Positions 1 through 9,816 of a stretch of DNA of 45,910 nucleotides are shown here, in pieces. This stretch comes from an uncultured Sulfolobales archaeon (GTDB taxonomy: Archaea; Thermoproteota; Thermoprotei_A; Sulfolobales; NBVN01): the NCBI GenBank assembly GCA_938045815.1, contig CALIBI010000019.1, positions 1 through 45,910 on the forward strand, read 5' to 3'. A model generated the notes under the pieces. It was given only the letters and a program-made list of their open reading frames with translations, did no database searches and had not been told where the DNA came from. Position 1 is the first letter of the stretch, and each line of letters opens with the position of its first letter. The translations under genes were made by a program, and so were the position numbers.

Positions 1-2
1 AC

Positions 3-206
3 AAAATCTTTACTCCTAAAACTGTGGCGGAAGGTTATTTACGTGTCTTTATGGGTGAGAGTAGTGACGATTTTATGATGAGGTTGTCGACAGGGATTTG
101 GGACATTCCATCGTTATTAAGCGAGGAAGAAAGAGATCTTAGAGTGTTAATCCCCTTAATGAAGTTAGCTAGTGAGTTCCTGACTACAACGAGGAGGAGG
201 TCTTAA
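3..206 (+). CDS. C-terminal end of a hypothetical protein, truncated by the window edge
   Basis: Frame is open to the left window edge upstream of the listed GTG at 24. The stop overlaps the ATG of the next gene (TAATG), suggesting an operon. Confidence 0.5.
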   Translation, partial: KIFTPKTVAEGYLRVFMGESSDDFMMRLSTGIWDIPSLLSEEERDLRVLIPLMKLASEFLTTTRRRS

Positions 207-2410
207 TGAGTAGGCTAGAGTTGAGTAAATTTAAGAGGTCTAGGCTCAGAGTTATTTGGGTATCACTCGTAATTTCGTTGTGGGTTGTATTAACTAGTTA
301 TGCGTTAGGTCTGACGAAGGAGCCTATAGGGATTTCACTTACAGGTGCTTTAATAATCTTGACTTTACTTGTTCCTATCGTATATCCTAAAGACACACCT
401 CATTATGACTCACTAATTTTCTCGCCTCTCTTCGTGAGTTATATGTTGCTTCTTAATGTAGCCTTCTCGTTATATGGTGCTAAATTGCTGTTGATGGGTA
501 GTCTTTACGTGCTTTTCTCAACGCTCCTTTTATCAGTTGTGATAACATGGAATCTGGTCTCAAAACTAAATATTTGGGAGTTGAGTGTCCATCTGCCTAT
601 ATTCTTCTTCATTACGTTCACGTTATCAGATGGCTTATGGGGGGTTGGTTCCAGTGTTTATGAGTTTATATGGTTGCTCTCACTTTCGATCATCACAGTT
701 AGAAACTTCAAAACTTATTTTTCAGGTATCTTGAGTCTGATATTAGCTCCCCTAGTTTTCCTAGGTCTCTACTACATACTACCTGATCTTACGGGAATAC
801 CTCATATGGGTTTAGGATCGACTGCAGAGTTTACATGCGTCTACGTATCTCTCATAGTTAGTTTCACCGTAGCTTCCTTCATAAACATAATTTCTTACAG
901 CTTGACAGGTAAAGAAACAGCTAATTTGATTATAAACATCGTGAGATACCTAATGTCAGCTCTGACTTTCATTGGTTTATTCTATATTTCCATGTCCGTT
1001 ACTCTCCTAACACTATTCTATACATACTTAGAGTATAACTTAACTTCAGCTTTATTAGTAACCATAATAGTCTCGTCTATCACAGCGACTGTAGGGTACA
1101 CGGGGATGATATCGGAGAAGAGAAAATACTTAAGTTCGGTTCTGGAGGTCTTGGAACGCAATGTACAGACTCTTGAGGCAGTCTATAATGAGATGTATGA
1201 GACTGGCTTATGGTCTGAAAGAACGCTTAAAGAAGTTGAGAATAAACTAAATAACATAAAAGGTAGCTTAGAGATATCTAAGAACATTATTTTTAAGAAG
1301 TTTGTTCCTGTAAGTAAACTTCAGTTAGTTAATGATGTTCTCAAAAATAATGAGAGGCAGTTGAATGAGCTCTCAGATTACATGAAGTCTATGTATAACT
1401 ATGCACTGATCACTTACTCGAAGGTAGTAGCTTTAGTCTCAGCAACTCCTTACGGCAACCGCTTAAGAGAGAGTTCTCAGAGTTTTCAAGAGGTAGAGAA
1501 AGTTGATATGATACCTCAGTATGTGGGTTCGGTAGCTAATGTGCTGAGAGAAAGCTGTGTAACGCTTAAGAACCTAGTCCTAAACACATACGTAGTTGCG
1601 TCAGAACAACTACCTATAACACCAATAGAGACTGGTAAGATAGAAGGAATAGATTGTATGTCTAGTAAGTCTTTGCTGGAAGATACATACTTCCTGCTCA
1701 AGAACTATGACAACATAATTAACGTAGCCTTACCTAGGCTTAGAGAACTACACAGTAAGTTACTACAAGCTAAGGGATTAGTAATTGATAGGTTAAGGAG
1801 AATAAAGGAGAAATCTCTAGAAGATTTCGAGTCTTCAGTGAGCTTAGAAAAACTACGTAATGAGCTAGATGAGGTTCCTGAGATATTGAGTGAGTTGGAG
1901 GTACTCTCCTACCTGAGAAGATACTCTACACTATATAGCAACTTACTCACGATCTTAGACGAATTAATTAATACGTTAATCACGGACATGGAAAAAGTAA
2001 GCCTAAAAATAAGAACTGCTTATAGAGAGAACGTAGAAGTAGGAGATATGTTGTTAGGGAGGATAAAGAGGAATATAGACCTTATTAGATCCAAGCTTGA
2101 TAAAGATGCTATTCGATCTCCCAAAAGTCTTACGGAAGGATTTGAGAATTTGCTTACAGAACTACCCATCATACTTGAGAATACCATGTTAGTTTTAGAG
2201 AGATTAATAATTCTTAACAACTTATCTAAATACTTAACTTTATTTAGTGACTACATATTGCAGGAACTCGCAGAAAGAAAATCTATCAACGTTAATGAAC
2301 TGCCTTTCTCTACAGAAGTCTCGGTACAACTTATTTGGGTGCTTCTAATAAACAGAAGTGATATAGAGGTTTATGAAGGCGTAATACGTCTGAAGGAGGG
2401 AGGAGGTTAG
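206..2410 (+). CDS. Hypothetical multi-pass membrane protein with a long C-terminal helical/coiled-coil region
   Basis: 734 aa. About 10 hydrophobic segments in the N-terminal ~300 aa, then ~400 aa of charged heptad-like helix. No recognisable enzyme motif. Confidence 0.85.
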   Translation: MSRLELSKFKRSRLRVIWVSLVISLWVVLTSYALGLTKEPIGISLTGALIILTLLVPIVYPKDTPHYDSLIFSPLFVSYMLLLNVAFSLYGAKLLLMGSLYVLFSTLLLSVVITWNLVSKLNIWELSVHLPIFFFITFTLSDGLWGVGSSVYEFIWLLSLSIITVRNFKTYFSGILSLILAPLVFLGLYYILPDLTGIPHMGLGSTAEFTCVYVSLIVSFTVASFINIISYSLTGKETANLIINIVRYLMSALTFIGLFYISMSVTLLTLFYTYLEYNLTSALLVTIIVSSITATVGYTGMISEKRKYLSSVLEVLERNVQTLEAVYNEMYETGLWSERTLKEVENKLNNIKGSLEISKNIIFKKFVPVSKLQLVNDVLKNNERQLNELSDYMKSMYNYALITYSKVVALVSATPYGNRLRESSQSFQEVEKVDMIPQYVGSVANVLRESCVTLKNLVLNTYVVASEQLPITPIETGKIEGIDCMSSKSLLEDTYFLLKNYDNIINVALPRLRELHSKLLQAKGLVIDRLRRIKEKSLEDFESSVSLEKLRNELDEVPEILSELEVLSYLRRYSTLYSNLLTILDELINTLITDMEKVSLKIRTAYRENVEVGDMLLGRIKRNIDLIRSKLDKDAIRSPKSLTEGFENLLTELPIILENTMLVLERLIILNNLSKYLTLFSDYILQELAERKSINVNELPFSTEVSVQLIWVLLINRSDIEVYEGVIRLKEGGG

Positions 2411-2412
2411 AA

Positions 2413-3288
2413 TTGTCTACTAGATGCTACGAGAATAGAATAGAGTATAAATGTGTTGTAAGAGCCAGTAATACTGTGTTAGTATTAGAAAAACTAGAGA
2501 TGCCGGGTGAAACAAGGAGAGTATCTCCTGAGAATGTTAAAGAATTAGTGAGGCTCTCTAGCGGGGAGCTTGAAATAAAAACAGCTGAAGGTGATGTAAT
2601 AAGGATACTCATTAATGAACTAATAAAAAAAGATATAGGGCAATTCATGTTTTTCTACTACTTCATGAAGGAACAGCAAAACATTAAAGACCTTCTTGAA
2701 AGAAATTTACATAATTATGTTTTCTTAATCTCACCAGCTTTTAGAATTCTTCAGACACTCACTAAGGGTAGTGTTCCTCAATGGAGTTTCTACATGGAGT
2801 TAATTGAGAGACTGCAAGACTTGAGCAATACCTTCTCACTACTAGGCATGAATGATCTTAGCGAGACCCTATCGAGGTATGTGAAGGCATTCATGAGTTC
2901 CTTAGAAAGAAGAAGCATAACGGCACTAGTAGTTTCCTTAGGGAATTACGTGAAGTTCTTAACAATTTACTTTAATTCTCTCTTAAAGGAAATAAGAGGT
3001 ATTGATTTCTCGTATTTTGTTGATCTAACATTGATTGCATACATATACTTCTATTCTAGAAGTTTAGGGTTACCACTTCAAGCTGAGAGAGCTCGCGTAG
3101 GATTTGAGCACCTAATCCAAGAACAAATCCTTAAGTTTGGTTTGCTTGATGAGACTCTTAAAGAGAGAATCAAGACAGCTCTAGAATTACTATTCCAGAC
3201 ATCAAGAAGACCTGAAGAAATTCCTCAAAGACTTGTAGAAATACTTGAAGAAGAGATAAGCAGATACGTATCACAAGCACCACAATAA
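2413..3288 (+). CDS. Hypothetical helix-rich protein
   Basis: 291 aa ORF, TTG start preceded by GGAGGGAGGAGG, immediately downstream of the previous ORF. Confidence 0.75.
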   Translation: MSTRCYENRIEYKCVVRASNTVLVLEKLEMPGETRRVSPENVKELVRLSSGELEIKTAEGDVIRILINELIKKDIGQFMFFYYFMKEQQNIKDLLERNLHNYVFLISPAFRILQTLTKGSVPQWSFYMELIERLQDLSNTFSLLGMNDLSETLSRYVKAFMSSLERRSITALVVSLGNYVKFLTIYFNSLLKEIRGIDFSYFVDLTLIAYIYFYSRSLGLPLQAERARVGFEHLIQEQILKFGLLDETLKERIKTALELLFQTSRRPEEIPQRLVEILEEEISRYVSQAPQ

Positions 3289-3342
3289 CATCAATAATGA
3301 CATAACTACCAGACATCTTAAAGAACAGGATTTTCAGCGTAG

Positions 3343-4011
3343 TCAAAGACATTTTGTTAGGAACTTCATTATTTCGTATAAAGTGTTAACTAAGAGGTAT
3401 CTGGACTCTGCTGGAGGCTTTACTTCACCGTAGTTGAGGAGGATTGGGTACCCTACAGCGTTAAGAGCCTCAAAATCCCACTCACTGTCACCTACGTACA
3501 TAAACTCACTAAGTGGTATTCTGAGCTGTCTTGATAACTTCTCTAGGAACTCTCCTTTTTTAAGGGGATTAACTACTTCAACACCTTTCGGTATTAAGTA
3601 CCCCTTCTCATCAAATACTAGTCTATTAGCGAATGCAGCGTCTATTCCTAGCTCCCTTCTTACAATCTCGGCGAGTAGGTCTATCCCACCACTAACGATG
3701 AGAGTGTATACTCCTCTTCCTTTTAAGAAGTTAACTAAGTCCTTAGCACCCTCAATTAACTCGTATCTGGAGAATGCCTTAATTATTTCTTCCTTAGTAG
3801 GCGGTCTCCCAAAAGCTTTAATTATAGCTTCTAAATCTCTCCTCATCCACTCCTCATACGTTATTTCTCCTCTCAGGAATTTTTCAGCATCATTGCTCTC
3901 ACTAACTAGGCTTAGTGAGCCAAAGTATTCGTGTAGAGCTCTCCAAGAAGACCTCCATTTTGTTAGGACGCCATCCATGTCGAAAGCCGCTGCACGTATT
4001 CTGCAGAGCAA
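3343..4011 (-). CDS. HAD-superfamily phosphatase, phosphoserine-phosphatase-like
   Basis: Motif I AFDMDGVLT, motif II IVSGG, motif III YVGDSEWDFEAL. Confidence 0.85.
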   Translation of the reverse strand: MLCRIRAAAFDMDGVLTKWRSSWRALHEYFGSLSLVSESNDAEKFLRGEITYEEWMRRDLEAIIKAFGRPPTKEEIIKAFSRYELIEGAKDLVNFLKGRGVYTLIVSGGIDLLAEIVRRELGIDAAFANRLVFDEKGYLIPKGVEVVNPLKKGEFLEKLSRQLRIPLSEFMYVGDSEWDFEALNAVGYPILLNYGEVKPPAESRYLLVNTLYEIMKFLTKCL

Positions 4012-4052
4012 AATACTTCAGCCCTCCTTGAAGCTTTAGGGTATTTTTGGTG

Positions 4053-4682
4053 TTAAGTTATGTGTGTTTGTTGGTGGTTTACGTATCTATATCCCTCCTC
4101 ATAAGCTCTCAGAGAAAGTTCCTTAGCTCTACCTTTAAAGAAGTTTGATATAGCTTCTTCTATTTTCTCTTTAACGAATAATCCTGAAACTCTGTTCAAA
4201 ACTCCTAACAGAACCATATTAGCTCCTCTAGAACTACCTAGACTTGAAGCAATATCCCTAGCTGGAACAACAATAACGTTCTCGGGCTTAACTATATTCG
4301 TGATTTGCTTAATTACTTGTTCTCTTAAGGTAGAATTTTTACCTGCTAAACTCATTGATGTTGGTGGTTTTATTGTATTGTCTAGTATTAAGACACCGTC
4401 ATCACGTAGATACTTCAGCGTTCTAGCACATTCTAAGACCTCCATACACACGACGTAGTGTGCTTCGTTGAAACTAAATAGTGGTGAATATACTTCTCTA
4501 CCGATACCTACCCTTACGTAACTGACCACACTGCCGAACCTCTGAGCCATACCTAGAGTTTCGCCAGTCCTTACGTAATATCCTGAGATAACGGCGCTTA
4601 ACGCTATAACTCTAGACAGAGTTAAGCCTCCTTGACCGCCAACCGATGATATGAGTATGTTAAATACTTTATCCTTACTCAT
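4053..4682 (-). CDS. iorB: Indolepyruvate:ferredoxin oxidoreductase, beta subunit
   Basis: SSVGGQGGLTLSRVIALSA...GETLGMAQRFGSVVSYVR is typical of IorB. Overlaps iorA. Confidence 0.92.
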   Translation of the reverse strand: MSKDKVFNILISSVGGQGGLTLSRVIALSAVISGYYVRTGETLGMAQRFGSVVSYVRVGIGREVYSPLFSFNEAHYVVCMEVLECARTLKYLRDDGVLILDNTIKPPTSMSLAGKNSTLREQVIKQITNIVKPENVIVVPARDIASSLGSSRGANMVLLGVLNRVSGLFVKEKIEEAISNFFKGRAKELSLRAYEEGYRYVNHQQTHIT

Positions 4683-6561
4683 GAGGACTCACCTCAACAA
4701 TAGCTTTATACGGGCAATATCTAGCACAGAGACCACACCCTACACAGTCATCTAGTGAGATCTTAACTTTATTATCGTCACCTACATATAGGGCTGGACA
4801 GCCAGTTAGTCTAACGCAAGCCAGACATCTAACACACTTATCACTAAGAACAGTGTATTTCTTCTTTACTCCTTCTTTCCTAACCTTAAGTAGAGCGCAA
4901 GGAGCCTTAGCAACTATTACGTTAACGCCTGGCTTCTTAATGAACTCACTCACCTTATTGATCATCATATCTATCTCAAAAGGATCGACTACAGCTAAGT
5001 TATCAACCCCTATAGACTTGAGTATCTCAACAATCTCAACAGGTTTCGTAATTCTACCAGATTCTGTAATCTCCCAAGAAGGTGTTGATTGATGCCCCGT
5101 CATAGCAACAACAGAGTTATCAAGCACTAGAACAAGCATATCTACTCTCTTATTGACTGCCTCAATTAATGGCTGAATCCCTGCGTGAAAGAAGGTTGAG
5201 TCTCCTATAATAGCTATAACGGGCTTATCGAATCCCCCCACCTTAAGACCCATAGCCATCGAGATGCTGGCCCCCATACTGTGTTCTGTCCATATAGCGT
5301 TGAGTGGTGGGTTAACACATAACGCATAACAACCAATATCTCCGAAAACAGGTATCTCATCACGATTATAGCCTGCCTTAGCTATGCCAAGAAGCATAGC
5401 AATACATGAGTTCCTGTGAGGGCAGCCAGGACATAAGGGTGGCGGGCGTGGAGGAACTTCAAGATCCTTGATCGCTCCACTATGTAAGTACTCAGCGACT
5501 TCATAACCTAACACTTTTGAGATTGCTTGAGAAACTACACGCGTGTTGAGCTCGCCCTCCAGAGGTAGGTAACCACTTAACTTACCGAATACTTTTATCC
5601 TTAAGTCTTGGTCTTGCAGCAATGCTCTAATAGATTCCTCTAAGTACGGATTTAGCTCCTCAACAATCAATACTTCCCTGCATTCACTCAGAGAATCTAG
5701 TAAGAAGTTTCTCGGAATCGGGTACAACACATCTACCTTAACTACCCTAACCTTACGTTCCCACGACTCTACCCTACCTAGAACTTCCATCACGTAATTA
5801 TAACTCACACCCTCAACAACAACACAGCTAGAACCGCTACCTAACACTCTGTTTAGTCCGTATTTTCTTGCGAGGTCTTCAGCTATCTTAAGCTGATTAT
5901 TAAGCCATTTATGTCTTTCTAAATTCCACGTCATACCTGCTCTCACGTACCTCGGAGGATCTTTACGAAACTCACGATACTTCTTAGGGGGTCTCACATC
6001 ACCTGTTATAACCTCACTCACCGCGTGGTTGACTCTAGTAGTAGTTCTAAGTATAACTGGCAACATGATATCCTCGCTGAAGAGTTGAGATACTACGGTA
6101 AAGTCTTTTGCTTCCTGAGGTGATGAAGGAGTTATCATAGGTAGTTTAGAAAGCTTAGCATACCATCTACTGTCTTGTTCTGTCTGGGTCGTTATGGGTC
6201 CTGGATCATCAGCTACTAATATCGTGAGACCCCCGTTAACTCCTGAGTAAGCTGCTGATAGGATAGGGTCTGAAGCAACGTTAATGCCTGGTCCCTTCAT
6301 AGTCACGAGAGATCTAGCACCACCTAAGGAGGCACCTAACGCTATCTCAAAAGCTACTCTCTCATTCACAGCCCACTCAGCATATAGGTCTAGACCATCA
6401 CCATATTCGTGAAGAGTCATGAGGACTTCACTAGACGGGGTTCCTGGATATCCTGTCACCACATAAGTTCCTGATTCAATAACACCCCTAGCTATGGCTT
6501 CATTACCCATAAGAGCAAGTCTTATTCCAGCAGGAGCTTTCAACGGATTTAAAACACTCAC
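4675..6561 (-). CDS. iorA: Indolepyruvate:ferredoxin oxidoreductase, alpha subunit
   Basis: GYPGTPSSEVL, TPP domain GDIGCYALCVNPP...GDSTFFHAG, and two C-terminal Cys-rich [4Fe-4S] motifs (CVRCLAC, CVGCGLCARYCP). Confidence 0.95.
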   Translation of the reverse strand: MSVLNPLKAPAGIRLALMGNEAIARGVIESGTYVVTGYPGTPSSEVLMTLHEYGDGLDLYAEWAVNERVAFEIALGASLGGARSLVTMKGPGINVASDPILSAAYSGVNGGLTILVADDPGPITTQTEQDSRWYAKLSKLPMITPSSPQEAKDFTVVSQLFSEDIMLPVILRTTTRVNHAVSEVITGDVRPPKKYREFRKDPPRYVRAGMTWNLERHKWLNNQLKIAEDLARKYGLNRVLGSGSSCVVVEGVSYNYVMEVLGRVESWERKVRVVKVDVLYPIPRNFLLDSLSECREVLIVEELNPYLEESIRALLQDQDLRIKVFGKLSGYLPLEGELNTRVVSQAISKVLGYEVAEYLHSGAIKDLEVPPRPPPLCPGCPHRNSCIAMLLGIAKAGYNRDEIPVFGDIGCYALCVNPPLNAIWTEHSMGASISMAMGLKVGGFDKPVIAIIGDSTFFHAGIQPLIEAVNKRVDMLVLVLDNSVVAMTGHQSTPSWEITESGRITKPVEIVEILKSIGVDNLAVVDPFEIDMMINKVSEFIKKPGVNVIVAKAPCALLKVRKEGVKKKYTVLSDKCVRCLACVRLTGCPALYVGDDNKVKISLDDCVGCGLCARYCPYKAIVEVSPHE

Positions 6562-7925
6562 GGCTTTAACCCCTTACTAAATTCCTTCATAAATATTAAT
6601 GCCCTACTCAAAATCCAGGACGAAGAAACTACTGGGAAGTATTTTGAGGTTCTGGCGGCAATCTCGTATGAGCCCTCACCAGCGAAGTACCCTACGACAG
6701 GCAGACTGAAGTAGGATTGTTTCTCTTCAATAATCTTAGCAATCTTTTCAGGACTCTCAGCGGCTGTCGGAACGTAAGCAAGTATTGCTAAATCGTAGTA
6801 TTCTCTGAGCTCACTCAATGTTAGGATATCTGCTAGAGTCTCTATGTATGTGTCTCCGCCTAAGTCTAGCGGGTTAGATGCTATACCTCTCAAACCCAAC
6901 CTACTTAGTGTTTCAACAAGCTTGGGTGGGGGTCTAGGGATCTCAAAACCTCCTAAATCTAGGTGTGATGCTGCAAGCACTCCTAACCCGCCAGAATTAG
7001 TGACTATTACGATTCTTGAGGGATCGAGTCTTCTCAGACGTCTCGCAAGTTCGCAGACTTCTACGGCGTCTTGAATTTCTGTAGCTAGGTAGCCTCTAAT
7101 CTTTGAGACTGCTGCTCTGAAAACTTCGTAGCTGGGTGTTAAACCACCGGTGTGAGACCTAACTGCTTCTGAGCTCTGCTTACCTACCCCACCCTTAATA
7201 ACACATAAGGGCTTCATAGCATTCAATAACTTAAGACCGTTCTCCACGAATTTTCTTCCATCACGTAACCACTCAAGATAAAGTATTAACGCGTCAGTAT
7301 TTTCGTCCTCAGCAGCGTACTCTAATACCTCCTCGGGAGAGACATCAGCACAGTTACCTAAGCTTACGAAGAAAGAAACACCTGATGAGTATCTCCTTAA
7401 CTCACTAATTACTACCCCGCCCACAGCCCCGCTCTGCGCGGCTACACCAACACTCCCTCTAGTGGGGAGTACTTCTATGCTTGCGTGAAGGAAGAAGTTA
7501 CTGAGAGTTATTCCGGCGGAGTTAGGTCCTACAACCCTAATCTTGCAGGATCTGACTATGTCTTCCAACCTCTCCTGTAGGTTGTGCCTCTCCTCCTCAC
7601 TAAAACCTGACGAAATTACTACAGCTAGCTTCACTCCTGCGAGAGCAGCTTCCTCAACCACCTGTACCGCTGCGTTAGCAGGGACAGCTACTATAACAAT
7701 ATCTGGTTTCTCGGGGAGTTCCTTAATACTCTTGTAAGACTTCATACCTAAGACGTAATCATATTTTGGGTTGATTACGTAAATCTTCTTACTAAAACCA
7801 TATTTTAAAATATTTTCGAGTATTACGTTACCTACCTTACCCTTTACTGGGGAACCACCTACTACCGCGACAGATTCTATAGATTTAAAAACCTCCGCTA
7901 ATGTGGGGTTCACGCACTCCCTCAC
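6558..7925 (-). CDS. Acyl-CoA/acetate-CoA ligase (ADP-forming), alpha subunit
   Basis: CoA-binding Rossmann start (SVAVVGGSPVKGKVG), RVVGPNSAGI, catalytic phospho-His region RSHTGGLT. 455 aa, the size of a stand-alone alpha subunit. Overlaps iorA. Confidence 0.9.
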   Translation of the reverse strand: MRECVNPTLAEVFKSIESVAVVGGSPVKGKVGNVILENILKYGFSKKIYVINPKYDYVLGMKSYKSIKELPEKPDIVIVAVPANAAVQVVEEAALAGVKLAVVISSGFSEEERHNLQERLEDIVRSCKIRVVGPNSAGITLSNFFLHASIEVLPTRGSVGVAAQSGAVGGVVISELRRYSSGVSFFVSLGNCADVSPEEVLEYAAEDENTDALILYLEWLRDGRKFVENGLKLLNAMKPLCVIKGGVGKQSSEAVRSHTGGLTPSYEVFRAAVSKIRGYLATEIQDAVEVCELARRLRRLDPSRIVIVTNSGGLGVLAASHLDLGGFEIPRPPPKLVETLSRLGLRGIASNPLDLGGDTYIETLADILTLSELREYYDLAILAYVPTAAESPEKIAKIIEEKQSYFSLPVVGYFAGEGSYEIAARTSKYFPVVSSSWILSRALIFMKEFSKGLKP

Positions 7926-8023
7926 CTACTCCTAATTACTGGATGACCTACAAGATATTAACTTATAACTTAACATTAAATTACCTAATAGTAGGACTCA
8001 CACACGTTGGGTAGGGATAGCCT

Positions 8024-8605
8024 ATGAGTGGGTTTCTTATACTAACTTGGAAAAAAATAAATGAAGCTATTCTTAGGTTAGCTCAAAACATAATTAGTGA
8101 GGGTTTAGAAACAGACTTAATAGTAGGTATATTAAGAGGAGGATATATCGTTGCAAGGATACTAAGCGATATGCTCGGAACTGATAATATAGGGGTAGTT
8201 GAGGTAAAGTTTTATAAGGGAATTGAGGAAAGAGCTGAAAGACCTATAATAACTCAGCCTTTAACGGTTGACGTCAAAGGGAAGAGCGTCTTAATAGTAG
8301 ATGATGTAGTTGATTCCGGAAGAACCTTAGAGATAGTTACTGAGCAAGTTAGATTAAGAGGTGCCAAATCTGTCAGGACTGCAGTATTATTCTACAAACC
8401 TAAATCAATAATTAAGCCAGACTTCTACGCACAAGAAGTAAGAGAGTGGGTTGTGTTCCCGTGGGAATTATGTGAATTCGTAAGAGAGTTAAAAATGCAT
8501 GAACATATAGAAAACCCCGAATTACTTATTGCTAAATTAAGATCTATAGGATTTCCTGAAGAAGAAAGATCTCTGCAAGAACTCATGATAATTTGCAGGA
8601 TCTGA
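8024..8605 (+). CDS. Purine phosphoribosyltransferase (xanthine/guanine type)
   Basis: PRPP-binding motif SVLIVDDVVDSGRTL; ILRGGYIVARILSD; C-terminal FPWE. Confidence 0.88.
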   Translation: MSGFLILTWKKINEAILRLAQNIISEGLETDLIVGILRGGYIVARILSDMLGTDNIGVVEVKFYKGIEERAERPIITQPLTVDVKGKSVLIVDDVVDSGRTLEIVTEQVRLRGAKSVRTAVLFYKPKSIIKPDFYAQEVREWVVFPWELCEFVRELKMHEHIENPELLIAKLRSIGFPEEERSLQELMIICRI

Positions 8606-8821
8606 GCTACGTCCACGCTTTTCCAAGCGTGTTTCCGGAACTTTTTAGTTAATCAAAACTCCAACAACTGAGTAAGATGTCACGCACTTAGTCGTGAATA
8701 CGCTAAATTTTTCCTCGGGAAAATCCATACTCGTAAGGTAAGGGAAACTAGAGTTGATTAAGAAGTCTTGGTTATGTTATTTATTTTTCCTTAAAACATT
8801 GTTTTAGGTGAGGGTGCTTTT

Positions 8822-9481
8822 ATGGTTCTGGTTAGGTGGCATGGTCACGCGTGTTTTGAGCTAGTTGATGAGGAGGGCTTCACAATAGTTATTGATCCTC
8901 ATGATGGAGCTAGTATAGGGCTTCCTGCACCTGTTGTTAGAGCCGACGCCATCCTGATAACGCATGATCATTTTGATCATAATGCTTACCAACTGGTTAG
9001 GAGGAGTGGTGAGACTAAGATCTTCAGTATGCGTAAAGGAGAGTTTAGAGTAGGTAAGCATAAGGTAATTGGTGTTGAAGCATATCATGACAAGTTTAAA
9101 GGCAGGAGGAGAGGTAAGGATATCCTCTACTTGATAGAGGTAGAGGGTGTTAAGTTCCTTCACGTAGGTGACTTAGGAGATATACCGGACCCACAAGACA
9201 TTAACTTAATTAAAGAACCGCACGTTGCGTTCGTCCCGATCGGAGGAACATTCACTCTAGAACCTGAGGAAGTCTTAGAGTTTGTCAAGACTATTAGACC
9301 TAAGGCTGTAGTACCTATGCATTACTGGCTTGAGGGCACGACACTACCTCTCAAACCGCTTGATTACTTTCTTAAACTCACTCCCTACGAGGTTTTGAGG
9401 GTTGGTAGAGAATATAGCTTCGTTCTAAAAGAATTGGAGGAGTGGCCGGAAACGAAAGTTGTAGTCTTTTCGTTAAAGTAA
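8822..9481 (+). CDS. MBL-fold metal-dependent hydrolase (UPF0173-like)
   Basis: WHGHACFEL, THDHFDHNA, HVGDLGD, MHYW. Confidence 0.9.
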   Translation: MVLVRWHGHACFELVDEEGFTIVIDPHDGASIGLPAPVVRADAILITHDHFDHNAYQLVRRSGETKIFSMRKGEFRVGKHKVIGVEAYHDKFKGRRRGKDILYLIEVEGVKFLHVGDLGDIPDPQDINLIKEPHVAFVPIGGTFTLEPEEVLEFVKTIRPKAVVPMHYWLEGTTLPLKPLDYFLKLTPYEVLRVGREYSFVLKELEEWPETKVVVFSLK

Positions 9482-9507
9482 GAATACATAACACAGTATT
9501 TTTTCTT

Positions 9508-9690
9508 TTAAGTCAGAACAACGTGTCTTATCTTAACTCCTTGCTTTTTAGGGCTTATGTTTTCTTTAGACATGTAGTTAAGGAGCGCTAGCCTTATTAT
9601 CTCAGACCTGGAAATACCTAACTTAGAAGCTAACTCATCAAGTTTCCTCAACGTGATCTCGTCTAACTTGAAAGTCACTATTCTCATCAT
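9508..9690 (-). CDS. Ribbon-helix-helix (CopG/Arc-type) DNA-binding protein
   Basis: 60 aa: MRIVTFKLDEITLRKLDELASKLGISRSEIIRLALLNYM. Confidence 0.8.
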   Translation of the reverse strand: MMRIVTFKLDEITLRKLDELASKLGISRSEIIRLALLNYMSKENISPKKQGVKIRHVVLT

Positions 9691-9787
9691 GCCACCATTA
9701 AATGATTACTCTTAGGAAGTATTCAATACACAGCAGGTAATCACTATATGGATTCTTCTTTAAATTAAAAGACATGAAGTAGGATAA

Positions 9788-9798
9788 CTTTATATACT
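9788..9798 (+). promoter_or_regulatory. Archaeal TATA box for the RHH gene at 9817/9823
   Basis: CTTTATATACT about 25-30 nt upstream of the start codon, consistent with a leaderless mRNA. Confidence 0.55.
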
Positions 9799-9816
9799 CC
9801 TCTTACAATATTACTC

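Noticed and set aside
3434-4039. 201 aa plus-strand ORF
   Set aside because: Antisense shadow of the HAD phosphatase gene; composition (Ser/Leu/Pro-rich) matches a shadow frame and the opposite strand has clear HAD motifs.
8861-9163. 100 aa minus-strand ORF
   Set aside because: Antisense to a well-supported MBL-fold gene.
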